DNA of 64,000 nt from JACCXG01 sp963836735 (GTDB lineage: Bacteria; Acidobacteriota; Vicinamibacteria; Vicinamibacterales; 2-12-FULL-66-21). The position numbers and the translations under genes are program-made. Below the pieces are notes generated by a model, which searched no databases, was not told where the DNA came from, and worked only from the letters and a program-made list of their open reading frames with translations. The DNA lies in assembly GCA_963836735.1 (NCBI GenBank), contig CAWIKP010000011.1:34491-98490 (forward strand). Direction: 5' to 3'. Shown here in pieces: positions 19,940 through 28,416 of this stretch; position 1 is the stretch's first letter; every line of letters begins with the position of its first letter.

Positions 19940-20238
19940 CAGAACAGGCCGGGGATCTTCATGCCGCCCATCATCCCCTGCATCTGCTTCGCCATCGCCT
20001 CGTCTGCCTTGCGATGCGCATCGTGGAGCGCCGCAACAATCAGGTCCTGCAGCATCTCGACGTCCTCTTTGGAGACCGCCTCGGGATCGATCTTCAGCGA
20101 CTGGACCGCCTTGGAGCCGTTGATCACGACCGTGACCATGCCGCCGCCGGCCGTGGCCTCGATGCGCATCTCCTCCATCTGTTTCTGCATGCGCTCCTGC
20201 ATCTGCTGCGCCTGCTTCATCATGTTCTGAATGTTCAT
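19939..20238 (-). CDS. ybaB: YbaB/EbfC nucleoid-associated protein
   Basis: 99-aa DNA-binding nucleoid protein. Met/Gln-rich N-terminal helix (MMKQAQQMQERMQKQMEEM), the core strands GGGMVTVVINGSKAVQSLKI and DPEAVSKEDVEMLQDLIVAA, and a Met/Gly-rich tail are all typical. It overlaps recR by one base and follows dnaX after a repetitive 104-bp spacer. Confidence 0.97.
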   Translation of the reverse strand: MNIQNMMKQAQQMQERMQKQMEEMRIEATAGGGMVTVVINGSKAVQSLKIDPEAVSKEDVEMLQDLIVAALHDAHRKADEAMAKQMQGMMGGMKIPGLF

Positions 20239-20342
20239 AGTCGCTAGTCCCTAATCGCTAAGCCCGAATCGCTAGTCCTGGTCCCTAGTCCCGCGTCCCG
20301 GATCCTGTGTCCCGAGTCGCGAACCCGCGAACCCGCGACCGA
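20239..20342. repeat. Heptamer-like direct-repeat spacer
   Basis: The dnaX-ybaB spacer is built of degenerate 7-8 bp words: CTAGTCC recurs (20264, 20286 regions), with CTAATCGCTA, GTCCC (several copies) and tandem GCGAACCC. Related GCGAACCC/GAGCCCGC words recur at 18060-18090. It looks like replication-slippage repeats rather than a gene or a stable RNA. Confidence 0.7.
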
Positions 20343-22079
20343 TTACATCTCTTCCACGTCTTTTATTTCCGCCGCAAACACGTCCAGCATCGCCTGCACG
20401 CCGGAATCGGCCATCGCCTGTTCGCGGAGGGCGGCTTTCTTGCCATCCGCCGGGGCAGCGGACTGGCCTGACGCATCGGCGCGGCCGGGCTGATCCGTCG
20501 AGACCGTGCCTTCGGCCGGCACCACGGTCATCCTTCTTCCGCCGAGCTGCGTGGCAATCGTCTCGAGGTGCGGCCTCGTCTGCTCGAGCTGCGATCGGAG
20601 TGCGCGGTGCTGCGGGGCGAACGTGATCACGACGCGATCGCCGTCGACGTGGATCTTCTGGGCCTGCGCGATCACCGTGCCGTAGAAGAACTTCTTCGCC
20701 TTCCTGATCTCTTCGAGGAAGGCGTCCTTGAAGCGATCGGCCGGGACCGGCTCGACGGCCGGCAGCCCTGCCGAGGTCTCGACCGGCTTTCCGGCCGATG
20801 GCTTGGCGGGCGGCACGGGCCGGCGGCTCTCAGTCTGGCGGGGCGCGGATGGTGAAGATGGCTGGGACGTCACGGGACGCGACGGGGGGGCCGAGGGAGC
20901 CGGGGGACGCGACGGCCCCTGCGATCGGCCGGTTGTCGGCGTGCCTCGATCCAGACCATCGATCAGATCGCTCAGCGGAACCAGCTTGCGCAGGTGGATC
21001 CAGCGCAGCAGCGTCATCTCGAGATGAAAACGCGGCTGCATCGAGCTGCGGATCTCCTCCTCGCCCTTGGTCAGCACATCGAACGCCCGCATCAGATCTT
21101 CATGCGAGAAGAGCGCGGCCACTTCCTTCAGCTGGTCCTCCTCGCCTTCCGCCGCGATCTCGGGGTCCGAGAGGCGCGACGGGTCGATCGAGATCACGAG
21201 CAGGTCGCGGACCAGCCGGCCGAGCTCGCGCAGCACCGTGCGGAGCTCATATCCGCTCTCGACCGCGCGGTCGGTGAGCTGAAACACCGCCGCGGCATCC
21301 TCGCGCGCGACGGCCGACGCCATGTCGAGCAGCAGATCGCGCCTGACCAGGCCAAGCACGGTTGCGACGTCTTCAGCGGTGATGCTCGACCCTGCGAACG
21401 CGATCACCTGATCGAAGGCGCTCTGCGCATCGCGCATGCTGCCGTCACCGGCTCTCGCAATCGCCATCACCGCGGCATCGGCGATGGTGATGGCCTCCGC
21501 GGCCGCGATCGAGCGAATCTGGTCGGCGATCTGCTTCACGCCGATGGTCTTGAGCTCGAAGACCTGCGAGCGCGACTGGATCGTCGGCGGGACCTTGTCG
21601 ATCTCGGTCGTCGCCATCATGAACACGACGTGCGGCGGCGGCTCTTCGATTGACTTGAGCAGCGCGTCGAAGGCCTGCGTCGACAGCCGGTGGACTTCGT
21701 CGATGATGAAGATCTTGTGGCGGTCCCGGGCCGGCGCGGTACCCAGGCTCGTGATGATGACGTCACGAACCTTGTCGACCCCGGTATGCGTCGCGGCGTC
21801 GATCTCGAGGACGTCCATGTCGCGTCCTTCGGCGATCTCGACGCAGGCGTCACAGGTGCCGCAGGGGTCGGCGGTCGGCCCCTGCTCGCAGTTGAGGCCG
21901 CGCGCCAGGATGCGGGCGGTCGTGGTCTTGCCGACGCCGCGGGGGCCGGCAAACACGAACGACTGCGCGATCCGGTTCGCGCCGATCGCGTTCCGGAGCG
22001 TCTGGGTGACGGCGCGCTGGCCGATTACGTCCTCAAAGCGCTGAGGACGCCATTTCCTCGCGAGAACCTTGTAGGACAC
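20343..22079 (-). CDS. dnaX: DNA polymerase III subunits gamma/tau
   Basis: 578-aa clamp-loader ATPase. Seen: N-terminal YKVLARKWRPQRFEDVIGQ, Walker A GPRGVGKTTTARILA, the zinc cysteines (CEQGPTADPCGTCDAC), Walker B IIDEVHRLS and the SRC-like segment near TIQSRSQVFELK, then the lid/domain III and a Pro/Ser-rich linker before a C-terminal DNA/alpha-binding region. Start is GTG 22079 (a GTG-TCC-TAC reading), with no strong ribosome site. No clear slippery heptamer for a gamma product was noticed. It begins about 50 bp downstream of the SRP RNA. Confidence 0.97.
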   Translation of the reverse strand: MSYKVLARKWRPQRFEDVIGQRAVTQTLRNAIGANRIAQSFVFAGPRGVGKTTTARILARGLNCEQGPTADPCGTCDACVEIAEGRDMDVLEIDAATHTGVDKVRDVIITSLGTAPARDRHKIFIIDEVHRLSTQAFDALLKSIEEPPPHVVFMMATTEIDKVPPTIQSRSQVFELKTIGVKQIADQIRSIAAAEAITIADAAVMAIARAGDGSMRDAQSAFDQVIAFAGSSITAEDVATVLGLVRRDLLLDMASAVAREDAAAVFQLTDRAVESGYELRTVLRELGRLVRDLLVISIDPSRLSDPEIAAEGEEDQLKEVAALFSHEDLMRAFDVLTKGEEEIRSSMQPRFHLEMTLLRWIHLRKLVPLSDLIDGLDRGTPTTGRSQGPSRPPAPSAPPSRPVTSQPSSPSAPRQTESRRPVPPAKPSAGKPVETSAGLPAVEPVPADRFKDAFLEEIRKAKKFFYGTVIAQAQKIHVDGDRVVITFAPQHRALRSQLEQTRPHLETIATQLGGRRMTVVPAEGTVSTDQPGRADASGQSAAPADGKKAALREQAMADSGVQAMLDVFAAEIKDVEEM

Positions 22080-22124
22080 AGGCGGTGTCTGGGCGTTGTG
22101 ATGCTGGTGCAGGGATGCAGTTCC

Positions 22125-22252
22125 GGTCGGGTCCCACCGCGACCCGGAGTCGCCTGCGGCACATTTCAGGGTCTGCTTAGCGCTGCTGCCTTCCGGCCCT
22201 GACGCGGTTCGCAGGCTGAGATTGCACAGGGTCCGGATCGCGGTGCGGCCCG
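22125..22252 (-). ncRNA. ffs: Bacterial SRP RNA (4.5S type)
   Basis: The minus strand carries the hallmark domain IV apex (GTCAGG-GCCGGAAGGCAGCAGC, 22181-22205 region) with the GGAA tetraloop and the asymmetric loop. It is flanked by nested complementary arms: GCCTGCG with CGCAGGC, and outside these CACCGCGATCCGGA (from 22245) with TCCGGGTCGCGGTG (to about 22135), which pair along their whole length. There is no Alu domain, so it is the short 4.5S form. Ends are approximate. It partners Ffh in cotranslational membrane targeting. Location directly upstream of dnaX is a known arrangement. Confidence 0.9.
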
Positions 22253-22349
22253 CCGGCCATCTCGCGCCGCCCCGTGTTCTCCGATTCGGGGCAGGCGCAA
22301 GGAATCAGTGTACTTCGCAATCGGGCTGTTCGCCAGTCGGCACTCGTGT

Positions 22350-22380
22350 CGGGCGGGTCTTCAGACCCGCCCGGTTTTTG
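22350..22380 (+). repeat. Dispersed GC-rich palindrome with T tract
   Basis: CGGGCGGGTCT-TC-AGACCCGCCCG (22350-22373) is an 11-bp-arm hairpin followed by GTTTTTG, i.e. terminator-shaped on the plus strand, although the gene it follows (VWFA protein) is on the minus strand. The same core recurs at 52793-52814, so it is a dispersed element rather than a local terminator only. Confidence 0.75.
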
Positions 22381-22390
22381 AACCTGCCCA

Positions 22391-23383
22391 TCATTTCGCC
22401 GCCACGTAGTGCTTGCGCGCTCGCACCTTCAGGCCGGGCTTCTTCACTTTCACCTCGACCTTGTGGGTCTTGCCATCGAGCTTGCTCGGTTCGAAGCCGA
22501 GCGCATACTGACGGTGCAGCTCGTCGGCTACGCGGGCGAAGGTGGCCGAGAGGTCATCTGCACGGGTGAGCTCGAAATATCCGCCGCCAGTCTCTCCCGC
22601 GATCGTCGGCAGCCCTGCGTCCGGACGCTGGGTGCCGAGCGGGTTGCCGCCGCCGAAGCCGCCCGAGCCGAAGCCGCCGCTGCGCATGCCGCCGCCCATG
22701 GTTGGCGGCGTCCGGCTCTCGAGCCCGATCGCATAGAACATCACGTCCTCGCGCTGCGCCCGCTCCATCACGTCCATCAACGAGAGGTTGTTGGTCTTCA
22801 GGTTTCCCGGGTTGTCGGCGCCGTCGGTGAACGCCAGCACGACCCGCCGTCCCTGTTGACCGCTCAAGGCGGTAATGGCCTCGTTGCTCGCGTTCCACAG
22901 GGGAGTCGGTCCCACGGGCGGCTCTCCCGATCGGAGGATTCGAACCAGTCCCTCCTGATCGGCGGTGAAGCCCTCGGGCTGAATTTCAACCTTGTCCGAG
23001 AAGGTCCCGACTCTCGCCTTGTCGCCCGCCATCAACCGCCGCACGAAGGCCTCGGCGCCGGCGCGCACCAGGCCGTAGTTGGTCTTCATGCTGCCGCTCT
23101 TGTCGAGCATCACGACGATCGTGATGGGCTGGATCTCGCTCGCAAACAGCGTCAGCGGCCGGACCTTGCCGTCCTCTTTGACCTCGAAGTCGTCCTGGGT
23201 CAGATCCGGGATCAGCCGTCCGCTTTCCTCGCTGACGGTGGCATACACGGCGACGGTGCGCGTCCCGGTCTTAAAAGGCTGCTGCTGCGACCCCTCCTGG
23301 CCCGCGAGCCAGGACCCGCTGCAAAGCAGCGCAATCGCGGACGCGACGACCAGCAGGGACAGGCGTGACCGGATCGACTTCAT
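22391..23383 (-). CDS. VWFA-related Acidobacterial domain protein
   Basis: Exported protein of about 330 aa of the TIGR03436 type. Seen: signal peptide (MKSIRSRLSLLVVASAIALL ending near LAGQ), the small strand domain VAVYATVSEESGRLIPDLTQ-DDFEVKEDG, and a von Willebrand A domain with MIDAS motif DKSGSM, then TPLWNASNEAI and LAFTDGADN. A Gly-rich loop (GGGMRSGGFGSGGFGGGN) interrupts the domain. The tail YALGFEPSKLDGKTHKVEVK is typical. ATG 23383 is preferred, with AGAGG before it; the frame stays open further upstream without a better start. Role presumed adhesion or protein binding at the surface. Confidence 0.9.
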   Translation of the reverse strand: MKSIRSRLSLLVVASAIALLCSGSWLAGQEGSQQQPFKTGTRTVAVYATVSEESGRLIPDLTQDDFEVKEDGKVRPLTLFASEIQPITIVVMLDKSGSMKTNYGLVRAGAEAFVRRLMAGDKARVGTFSDKVEIQPEGFTADQEGLVRILRSGEPPVGPTPLWNASNEAITALSGQQGRRVVLAFTDGADNPGNLKTNNLSLMDVMERAQREDVMFYAIGLESRTPPTMGGGMRSGGFGSGGFGGGNPLGTQRPDAGLPTIAGETGGGYFELTRADDLSATFARVADELHRQYALGFEPSKLDGKTHKVEVKVKKPGLKVRARKHYVAAK

Positions 23384-23485
23384 GAGAACCTCTGAAAGCC
23401 GGACGCGGCTTCGAGCGTCACGGCCAGTGGCAGGGCAGGCAGTTCCATCATCGCACATCCGCGCATTCTCGGACGCCTTGCTGCT

Positions 23486-25491
23486 CTATTCGTTAACCTC
23501 TCGTTCACGGGACAAATTCCCGAAGAACTCGGCGGCGTCGCGATACTGAAATCCCATCCGCCTCGCGAATCCCGGGTCCTGGCTGCTGGCCCCGACATAG
23601 ACGCACTGCGAGGGATCGAGACGATGGCGGTGCTGGAAGACCACGCCAAGCCCTGGAAGCGGCTTGCGGCACCAGCAGACCGGCGGACCCGCCGGATGGG
23701 GACAGTACTCCACCTCGATCGGAACGCCGAGGGCCTCGCGCAGGCCCGTGAACACGGCATCCGCATCAGCCGGCGTCATCGTGCCCGCGGCGATCTCCGG
23801 AATCCACGACAGCCCCAGCACTCTCCACCCTTCGTCCGCATAGCGGCGCAGGGCCGCACCGCGATCGACAGCCGCATCGACATCATCGGCGTTCCGCGGC
23901 ATCCGCAATCCGGCACGGCTTCGCAGCAGGACCCCGTCGCACCAGACGATCACTGCGCGATCGACCAGCGACGGGTCCTGCTTGCGCTCGAACGCGATGG
24001 TCTCGATGCTCGAGAAGCCCTCGGACATCTCAGGCGGCTCCAGCTCACGCTGATAGCGGAACTGGACCGCAGGCGGGAACGCCGCCACGTCTTTACGCGC
24101 GGCTGTCTTCATTTCGTCCGGACCGAGCAACCGACCGTATTTCGCAACAATCCGGCTGACCGCGTTGACCTGCGCCTCTTCGAGACTGGTCGATATCCAC
24201 AGGCACCGCACCGGGAGCCCGCGCCGGTGCGCCGCCTGGATCACCGCGCCCCGTGCTTTCCGCGTCACGTAGGTGTTGTCCAGAACGATGCGGCTGGTCC
24301 CGGCGGCGACCGCGCGATCGAGCACCGGCAGCAGCGAGGTCAGAGAGCCGCCGGCCTCGTCCCTGTTGAGTCGGGTGTAGCCGTCGGCCGCGAGCTGTCT
24401 GGCCACCGTGCTCTTCCCCGCTCCCGGCAGCCCCATGACGAGCACGATTTCGGGGTCAGATCTCGATTTTTCAGCCTCCCTGGCGATGGCGGGCCTGGGG
24501 TCAGATCTCGATTTTTCGGTCTGGCGTCCTGAAAGATCGAGATCTGACCCCGAAGCCACCGCAAATTCGAGATCTGACCCCGGACGGCTTGGAAAATAGA
24601 GATCTGACCCCGGGGTTGGAAATCGATCGCGGAGGAGGGCCCGGTCGTCATTAGAAAAGGACAGGCGGGCGGCACGCGCGACCGAGCGCGCTGTCTCGAT
24701 GCGGGTCGGGCCGGGGATTGGCCAGATCAACGGCGACAGATCGGCCAGCGCCGCCAGCGCGATTTCGGCCGGGGTCGCGCCATGATCCGCGGCCAGCTTC
24801 GCGAGAACCGGATCGGTCTCGAGACGACGCCGACGGTCCGGACCGCCGAGTGGGCGGTAGGCCAGCAGCGGGATGCCATGGGTGAAGCAGGTACCTGGAC
24901 GACTCCACCCAGGACGCTGCCGTCGTTCCACAGGCTCAACTCGACCTGCACCGAAGCGATGTCGGTGATCCGGCGGGCTTCCTCAATCTGCCGGACGGTG
25001 ACGTTGCACAGCCCCACTGCCTCGACCAGGCCGCGCCGCACCAGCGCGTGCAGGGCGCGGACGCTGGTGGCCAGCGGCACGCGTGGATCCGGCGCGTGAA
25101 GCTGGTAGAGCGGAATCCGCTCGAGGCCCAGCGAACGCAGGCTCGCCTCGCACGCTGACGTCAGCGCTCGCGCCCGGCCGTCCGCTTCCCATCGTCCGCC
25201 GGGCCGGATCAGACCACCCTTGGTGGCGACGCGAATCCGGGATGCATCCCCCGTCCACGCCGCGAGCGCGCGGGCAATCAGCCGTTCGTTGTGACCGGTT
25301 TCGGTGGCGTCGAGACAGTAGGCGTCGGCGGTATCGACGAACGTCACGCCCGCATCGAACGCCGCGTGCAGCACCGCGATGGCCCGGTCATCGTCTCGAT
25401 CGGCGGCCGTTGAAAGCCGCATGCAGCCGATCGAGACAGGCCGCTGAGACGGCGAACGATTGGCAGGCACCGGGGAATTATCGGTGAGCAC
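23486..25491 (-). CDS. Aldo/keto reductase - P-loop kinase - HAD-like fusion
   Basis: About 668-aa three-domain protein. N-terminal aldo/keto reductase: tetrad residues in VDTADAY (Asp, Tyr), ATKGGL (Lys) and LYQLHAPDP (His), continuing after one frame change near 24895 into FTHGIPLLAYRPLGG and IPGPTRIETA. Then a linker encoded by five 21-bp repeats (24452-24611). Then a polynucleotide-kinase-like P-loop domain (VLVMGLPGAGKSTVARQLA; LDNTYVTRKAR). Last, a GmhB/HisB-like HAD domain with the zinc-loop residues (CPHPAGPPVCWCRKPLPG) but with the nucleophile Asp replaced (VIVWCDGV, family DxDG). No stop separates AKR from kinase. Function of the fusion unknown. Confidence 0.75.
24452..24611. repeat. 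Five-copy 21-bp repeat array inside a gene
   Basis: Core GGGGTCAGATCTCGATTTTTC. Copies at 24452-24472 and 24497-24517 run on the plus strand. Copies at 24531-24551, 24561-24581 and 24591-24611 are inverted and 0-4 bases divergent in the AT half; these three recur every 30 bp. Spacings of 45 and 30 bp keep the minus-strand frame open, so each copy reads as GSDL... or EKSRSDP in the linker. A partial copy (GGGGTCAGAT) lies at 26858-26867. Resembles short REP-like palindromic elements carrying GGGGTCAGA. Confidence 0.92.
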
Positions 25492-25634
25492 GCCGAGCGG
25501 TGCGTTGTCGGAGGGAAAGGCAGTCAGCGCGCCAATAACTTGGCTCGCCGTTATTGGCAGGAAGGGCAGGCGGGGGAGGTGAGAACGGTGAAGGTCGGCT
25601 CGTCTACAGCGTTTTCATTCTGGGTTTGGGGCCA

Positions 25635-26430
25635 CTACGCGGAAACGACGCTGCGCCCCAGCGCCACTTCGAGCCCGAACTCATGCGGCGACGGCAGCCG
25701 CGCGGTGATCGGCACCCGGGCGAGATGAAACGGATCGGTCCCTTTCGGGATCACGCCACCGAAACGGGAACAGCAGCATCGGAATCCGGCGGCTCTGACG
25801 ATCTCCCGGTTGGAGTCCGCCAGGTTGTCCCGCCGGCCGTAGGGGTAAGCGAAGAGCTGCACCGGGGTTTTCAATTGACGTTCCAGTTCACGGCGGGCCC
25901 CGACGATCTCCTGGCGCGCCTGCGATTCGTCGACCCGGCCGAGATCGACGTGAGTCCGAGTATGCGCGCCGATGTCGAAGCCTCGGCGATGGAGGGAGCG
26001 CACCTGATCCCACTTCATCCACGGATGGCTCACGTCCGTGGCACGATCCCACCACGGAATGACGTCGCTGCCCATCCATTGCGTCAGGATAAAGAATGTC
26101 GCCGGAAGCGACAGTTTCTCGAGCACCGGCGCCGCGTTCTCATAGTTGTCCAGGTACCCGTGGTCGAACGTGATCGCCAGTTCGCGGTTGAGCGTTTGTC
26201 GGCGCTCCAGGCGTTCGACCAGATCGAGGAGCGATACCACGCGAAAGTGCTGCCTGAAGAAGCGGCAGTACCCGCTCGAACATCGACACGCTGACCGTGA
26301 GACCTTCAGTGTGTCCGATGTCCTGCACGCGATGGAACGCCACCACGACCGCGGCGTTTCGCAGCAGCAGGCTGTCCAGACCGGCCGCGAAGAGCGTCTG
26401 ACCGAGCAGCCGCTTGATGGGTGGTCTCAT
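25635..26430 (-). CDS. Polysaccharide deacetylase (NodB homology) family protein
   Basis: Carbohydrate esterase 4-type protein of about 264 aa. N-terminal part LLLRNAAVVVAFHRVQD joins, by a frame change near 26262, to VSLLDLVERLERRQTLNREL and the NodB domain. Motif 1 reads TFDHGYLDN: the second, metal-binding Asp of TFDDG is His here. Motif 2 is intact (GAHTRTHVDL, HxxxH), followed by FAYPYGRRDN. ATG 26430 lies 7 bases after the truncated oxidoreductase stop on the same strand. Probably removes acetyl groups from a surface glycan, if active. Glycan cluster remnants nearby fit that role. Confidence 0.85.
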
Positions 26431-26437
26431 GGGGTGT

Positions 26438-26855
26438 TCAGTGGAAACCCGGCGCTTCGCAGAGCGTGTGCACGATGGGCCCGATCCCCATCACCTGCTC
26501 GAAGGCCCGGTCGCGCAGCAGTTGATGCCCGGGACAGACCAGCGAGCCCCGGGCCACGGCCGCGTCGAGCGGGTTGCCTCCGTCAGCCGTCCTCAGCGCA
26601 AACGGCTTCTCGGCATAGACGTGCGCCCCGGCGTCCAGCGCGGCCCGCGCCGCGTCGACATGCGCGGAGGGTGGCGTGCACACGTGAACGACATCGGGGC
26701 GCACACTCGAAAGAAGCTCCTCCATCGAGCCAAACGCGCGAGTGCCGGCGTCAGCGGCAAATCTCGTCGGCGTCTTCAATCGGGCGAGCGGTTCAGATGC
26801 TGTCGCGCCATCTGACCGGCGCCGACGAAAGCGATGCGCAAGGGTGTGGAAGTCA
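26438..26855 (-). pseudogene. Truncated Gfo/Idh/MocA oxidoreductase
   Basis: Only the N-terminal Rossmann part of a sugar oxidoreductase of this family is present: LRIAFVGAGQMARQHL, then after a frame change near 26790 RFAADAGTRAFGSMEELLSS, PDVVHVCTPPSAHVDAARAAL and VYAEKPFAL (the conserved EKP). It stops at 26438 after about 135 residues, far short of the usual 330-380, and the C-terminal sheet domain is absent. A partial copy of the GGGGTCAGA repeat lies immediately before the likely GTG start (26855), so both ends may have been rearranged. Confidence 0.75.
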
Positions 26856-26920
26856 CTGGGGTCAGATACTTGCGGCTGTGCGGACCAAGCAGGCTGCCCA
26901 CGGAACGGCGCTCACCCAAT

Positions 26921-27121
26921 TCAATTTTCCTCCCTCGCTCTGACCCTGACATACGACTGATGCATAATCGTGAGCGCCTCTTCAATCTTCCTCTGTGCCT
27001 CCTCTCTGCTCATTCTGAGTCCAGCCACCCTTCTGAGCTTGCGAGCTGCCAGTTCCAGTTCATCTGCGATACTCATCAACGACGATTCCAAAACCTTCAT
27101 GATTGCGGGACCCACCGTCAT
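26921..27121 (-). CDS. Small hypothetical helical protein
   Basis: 66-aa frame with a plausible composition for a real protein: charged, helical (SIADELELAARKLRRVAG, SREEAQRKIEEALTIMHQ). No signal or membrane segment. Start uncertain (ATG 27121, 27100 or 27076) and none has a strong ribosome site. I do not recognise a family. It could be a regulator or antitoxin-like protein, but no partner gene is visible. Confidence 0.4.
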   Translation of the reverse strand: MTVGPAIMKVLESSLMSIADELELAARKLRRVAGLRMSREEAQRKIEEALTIMHQSYVRVRAREEN

Positions 27122-27317
27122 GTGTGCCGGGCGTCGGGATTCCAGGTCAGTGAACGTGAGCCGGACCTGATGAGGTACGAACGAACCAATCCAGGCCCGG
27201 CTCGCAGCGGGTGACGCGCCCCTCGCAGCGTTCGCGTCTGCTGCGTGGATGAAGATAGTGCGTTGACGAGAGGAGGGAAATCACCCGCAGGTGACTAGTG
27301 GGTGTGGCACCCCTCGA

Positions 27318-27476
27318 CTAGCCGACGAGTGCCGACGAGCGGATGAACAACGAATCGAGGGGAGACGAAGGCTCGTCGAGCGCGCGGTCAAGACGCTCCA
27401 CGCGGTATCGCGCCGGAAGGCAGACGACGTAGTTCCACGTGCGGTGTGACCTTCGGGAGACTGCGCGGCCAGTCAT
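27318..27476 (-). CDS. Small ORF with strong ribosome site
   Basis: 52-aa frame (MTGRAVSRRSHRTWNYVV ... SSALVG). The main support is AGGAGG (complement of 27481-27486) four bases before ATG 27476, plus its location 72 bp after the stop of the LuxR-type response regulator on the same strand. No family recognised; a basic N-terminus and no membrane segment. Confidence 0.4.
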   Translation of the reverse strand: MTGRAVSRRSHRTWNYVVCLPARYRVERLDRALDEPSSPLDSLFIRSSALVG

Positions 27477-27548
27477 GCCACCTCCTGACGCGCCGGGCCG
27501 TTGTCGGCCCGACCGGCCGGGAAGCGGCAAGGCCGATACCAGGTCGAC

Positions 27549-28415
27549 TCACCCCAGACCGCCGGGCTGCGACGTTTCTTTTTTACGTGGCGCGTCGAGA
27601 AACGCGGGGCTTCGTGACTCGGCCGGCAGTTCCGCCGATGTCTCGTCCGTCTCGTGCTCCACCGGCTCCACGATGCCGTGTCGGGTCGCAAGCATCGCGA
27701 GCTCGAGGCGCGTCGACGCACCTATCTTCGCGAACAGCCGCGTCAGGTGATGCTTGACCGTCTCTTCGCTGACATTGAACCTGCGGGCGATGGCCTTGTT
27801 GCAATGGGCGGCGGCGACCATGCCAAGGACCTGGCGCTCGCGCGCGGTCAGCTTCCACGGCAACGGAGACGGGCCCTCGCCGGAGGACTGGATCAACGGA
27901 CGCATCGTTTCCAGCAGATCGGTCAGGAGCGTCTGACCGATCCAGTACCCGCCCGCCAGCACGCTCATCATGGCCTCGAACAGGACCTCCGTGGTCGTGG
28001 TCTTGAGCAGCAGCCCCCGCGCGCCCAGCTGTACCGCCGTCACCAGATCGTCGCGCTCGAACCAGCCCGCCAGCATGATGGTGCGCAGGCTTTCGCGGAC
28101 CGGCGCGATCTCGCGCAGCGCCTCGAGCCCGGTCAGCCGCGGCATCGACAGGTCGAGCAGCAGCAACGCCGGCTGCGCCGAGCGGACGACGCGGATGGTC
28201 TCCTCGCCACTGCCCGCTTCTCCAACCACCTGGAATCCGGGGCCGACGTCGACCCCGTAAACATCCTTGATCACGGAGGGCGGCACGGACAGCAGCTGGC
28301 GCAGGCTGGCGCGGAACAGGCACTCGTCATCCGCCAGGACGACGCGGACCGGGCGGTCCGGCGGCCCCTGGCCGGCGGCCACGTTCGCCATCACTCCCTG
28401 ATCATCCCCGGTCAT
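27549..28415 (-). CDS. NarL/FixJ-type response regulator
   Basis: About 288-aa cytosolic transcription regulator. Receiver with acidic pair VVLADDE, phospho-acceptor in LLLDLSMPR and conserved Lys in LLLKT; the usual Thr before the Lys loop is Ala (TIMLAGW). An insertion (PPSVIKDVYGVDVGPG) separates helix 1 from strand 2. LuxR helix-turn-helix: LTARERQVLGMVAAAHCNKAIARRFNVSEETVKHHLTRL. A polar tail ends in KKETSQPGGLG. ATG 28415 is one base after the hybrid kinase stop, so the kinase and this regulator form one operon and probably one phosphorelay. Confidence 0.93.
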   Translation of the reverse strand: MTGDDQGVMANVAAGQGPPDRPVRVVLADDECLFRASLRQLLSVPPSVIKDVYGVDVGPGFQVVGEAGSGEETIRVVRSAQPALLLLDLSMPRLTGLEALREIAPVRESLRTIMLAGWFERDDLVTAVQLGARGLLLKTTTTEVLFEAMMSVLAGGYWIGQTLLTDLLETMRPLIQSSGEGPSPLPWKLTARERQVLGMVAAAHCNKAIARRFNVSEETVKHHLTRLFAKIGASTRLELAMLATRHGIVEPVEHETDETSAELPAESRSPAFLDAPRKKETSQPGGLG

Positions 28416-28416
28416 C

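Noticed and set aside
24452..24611. CRISPR array
   Set aside because: Repeats are 21 bp, imperfect, in both orientations, with no unique spacers of constant length and no cas genes; they lie inside a gene.
27122..27317. Possible tRNA or small RNA in the spacer
   Set aside because: No T-loop or anticodon stem-loop consensus recognised and no strong hairpin with T tract.
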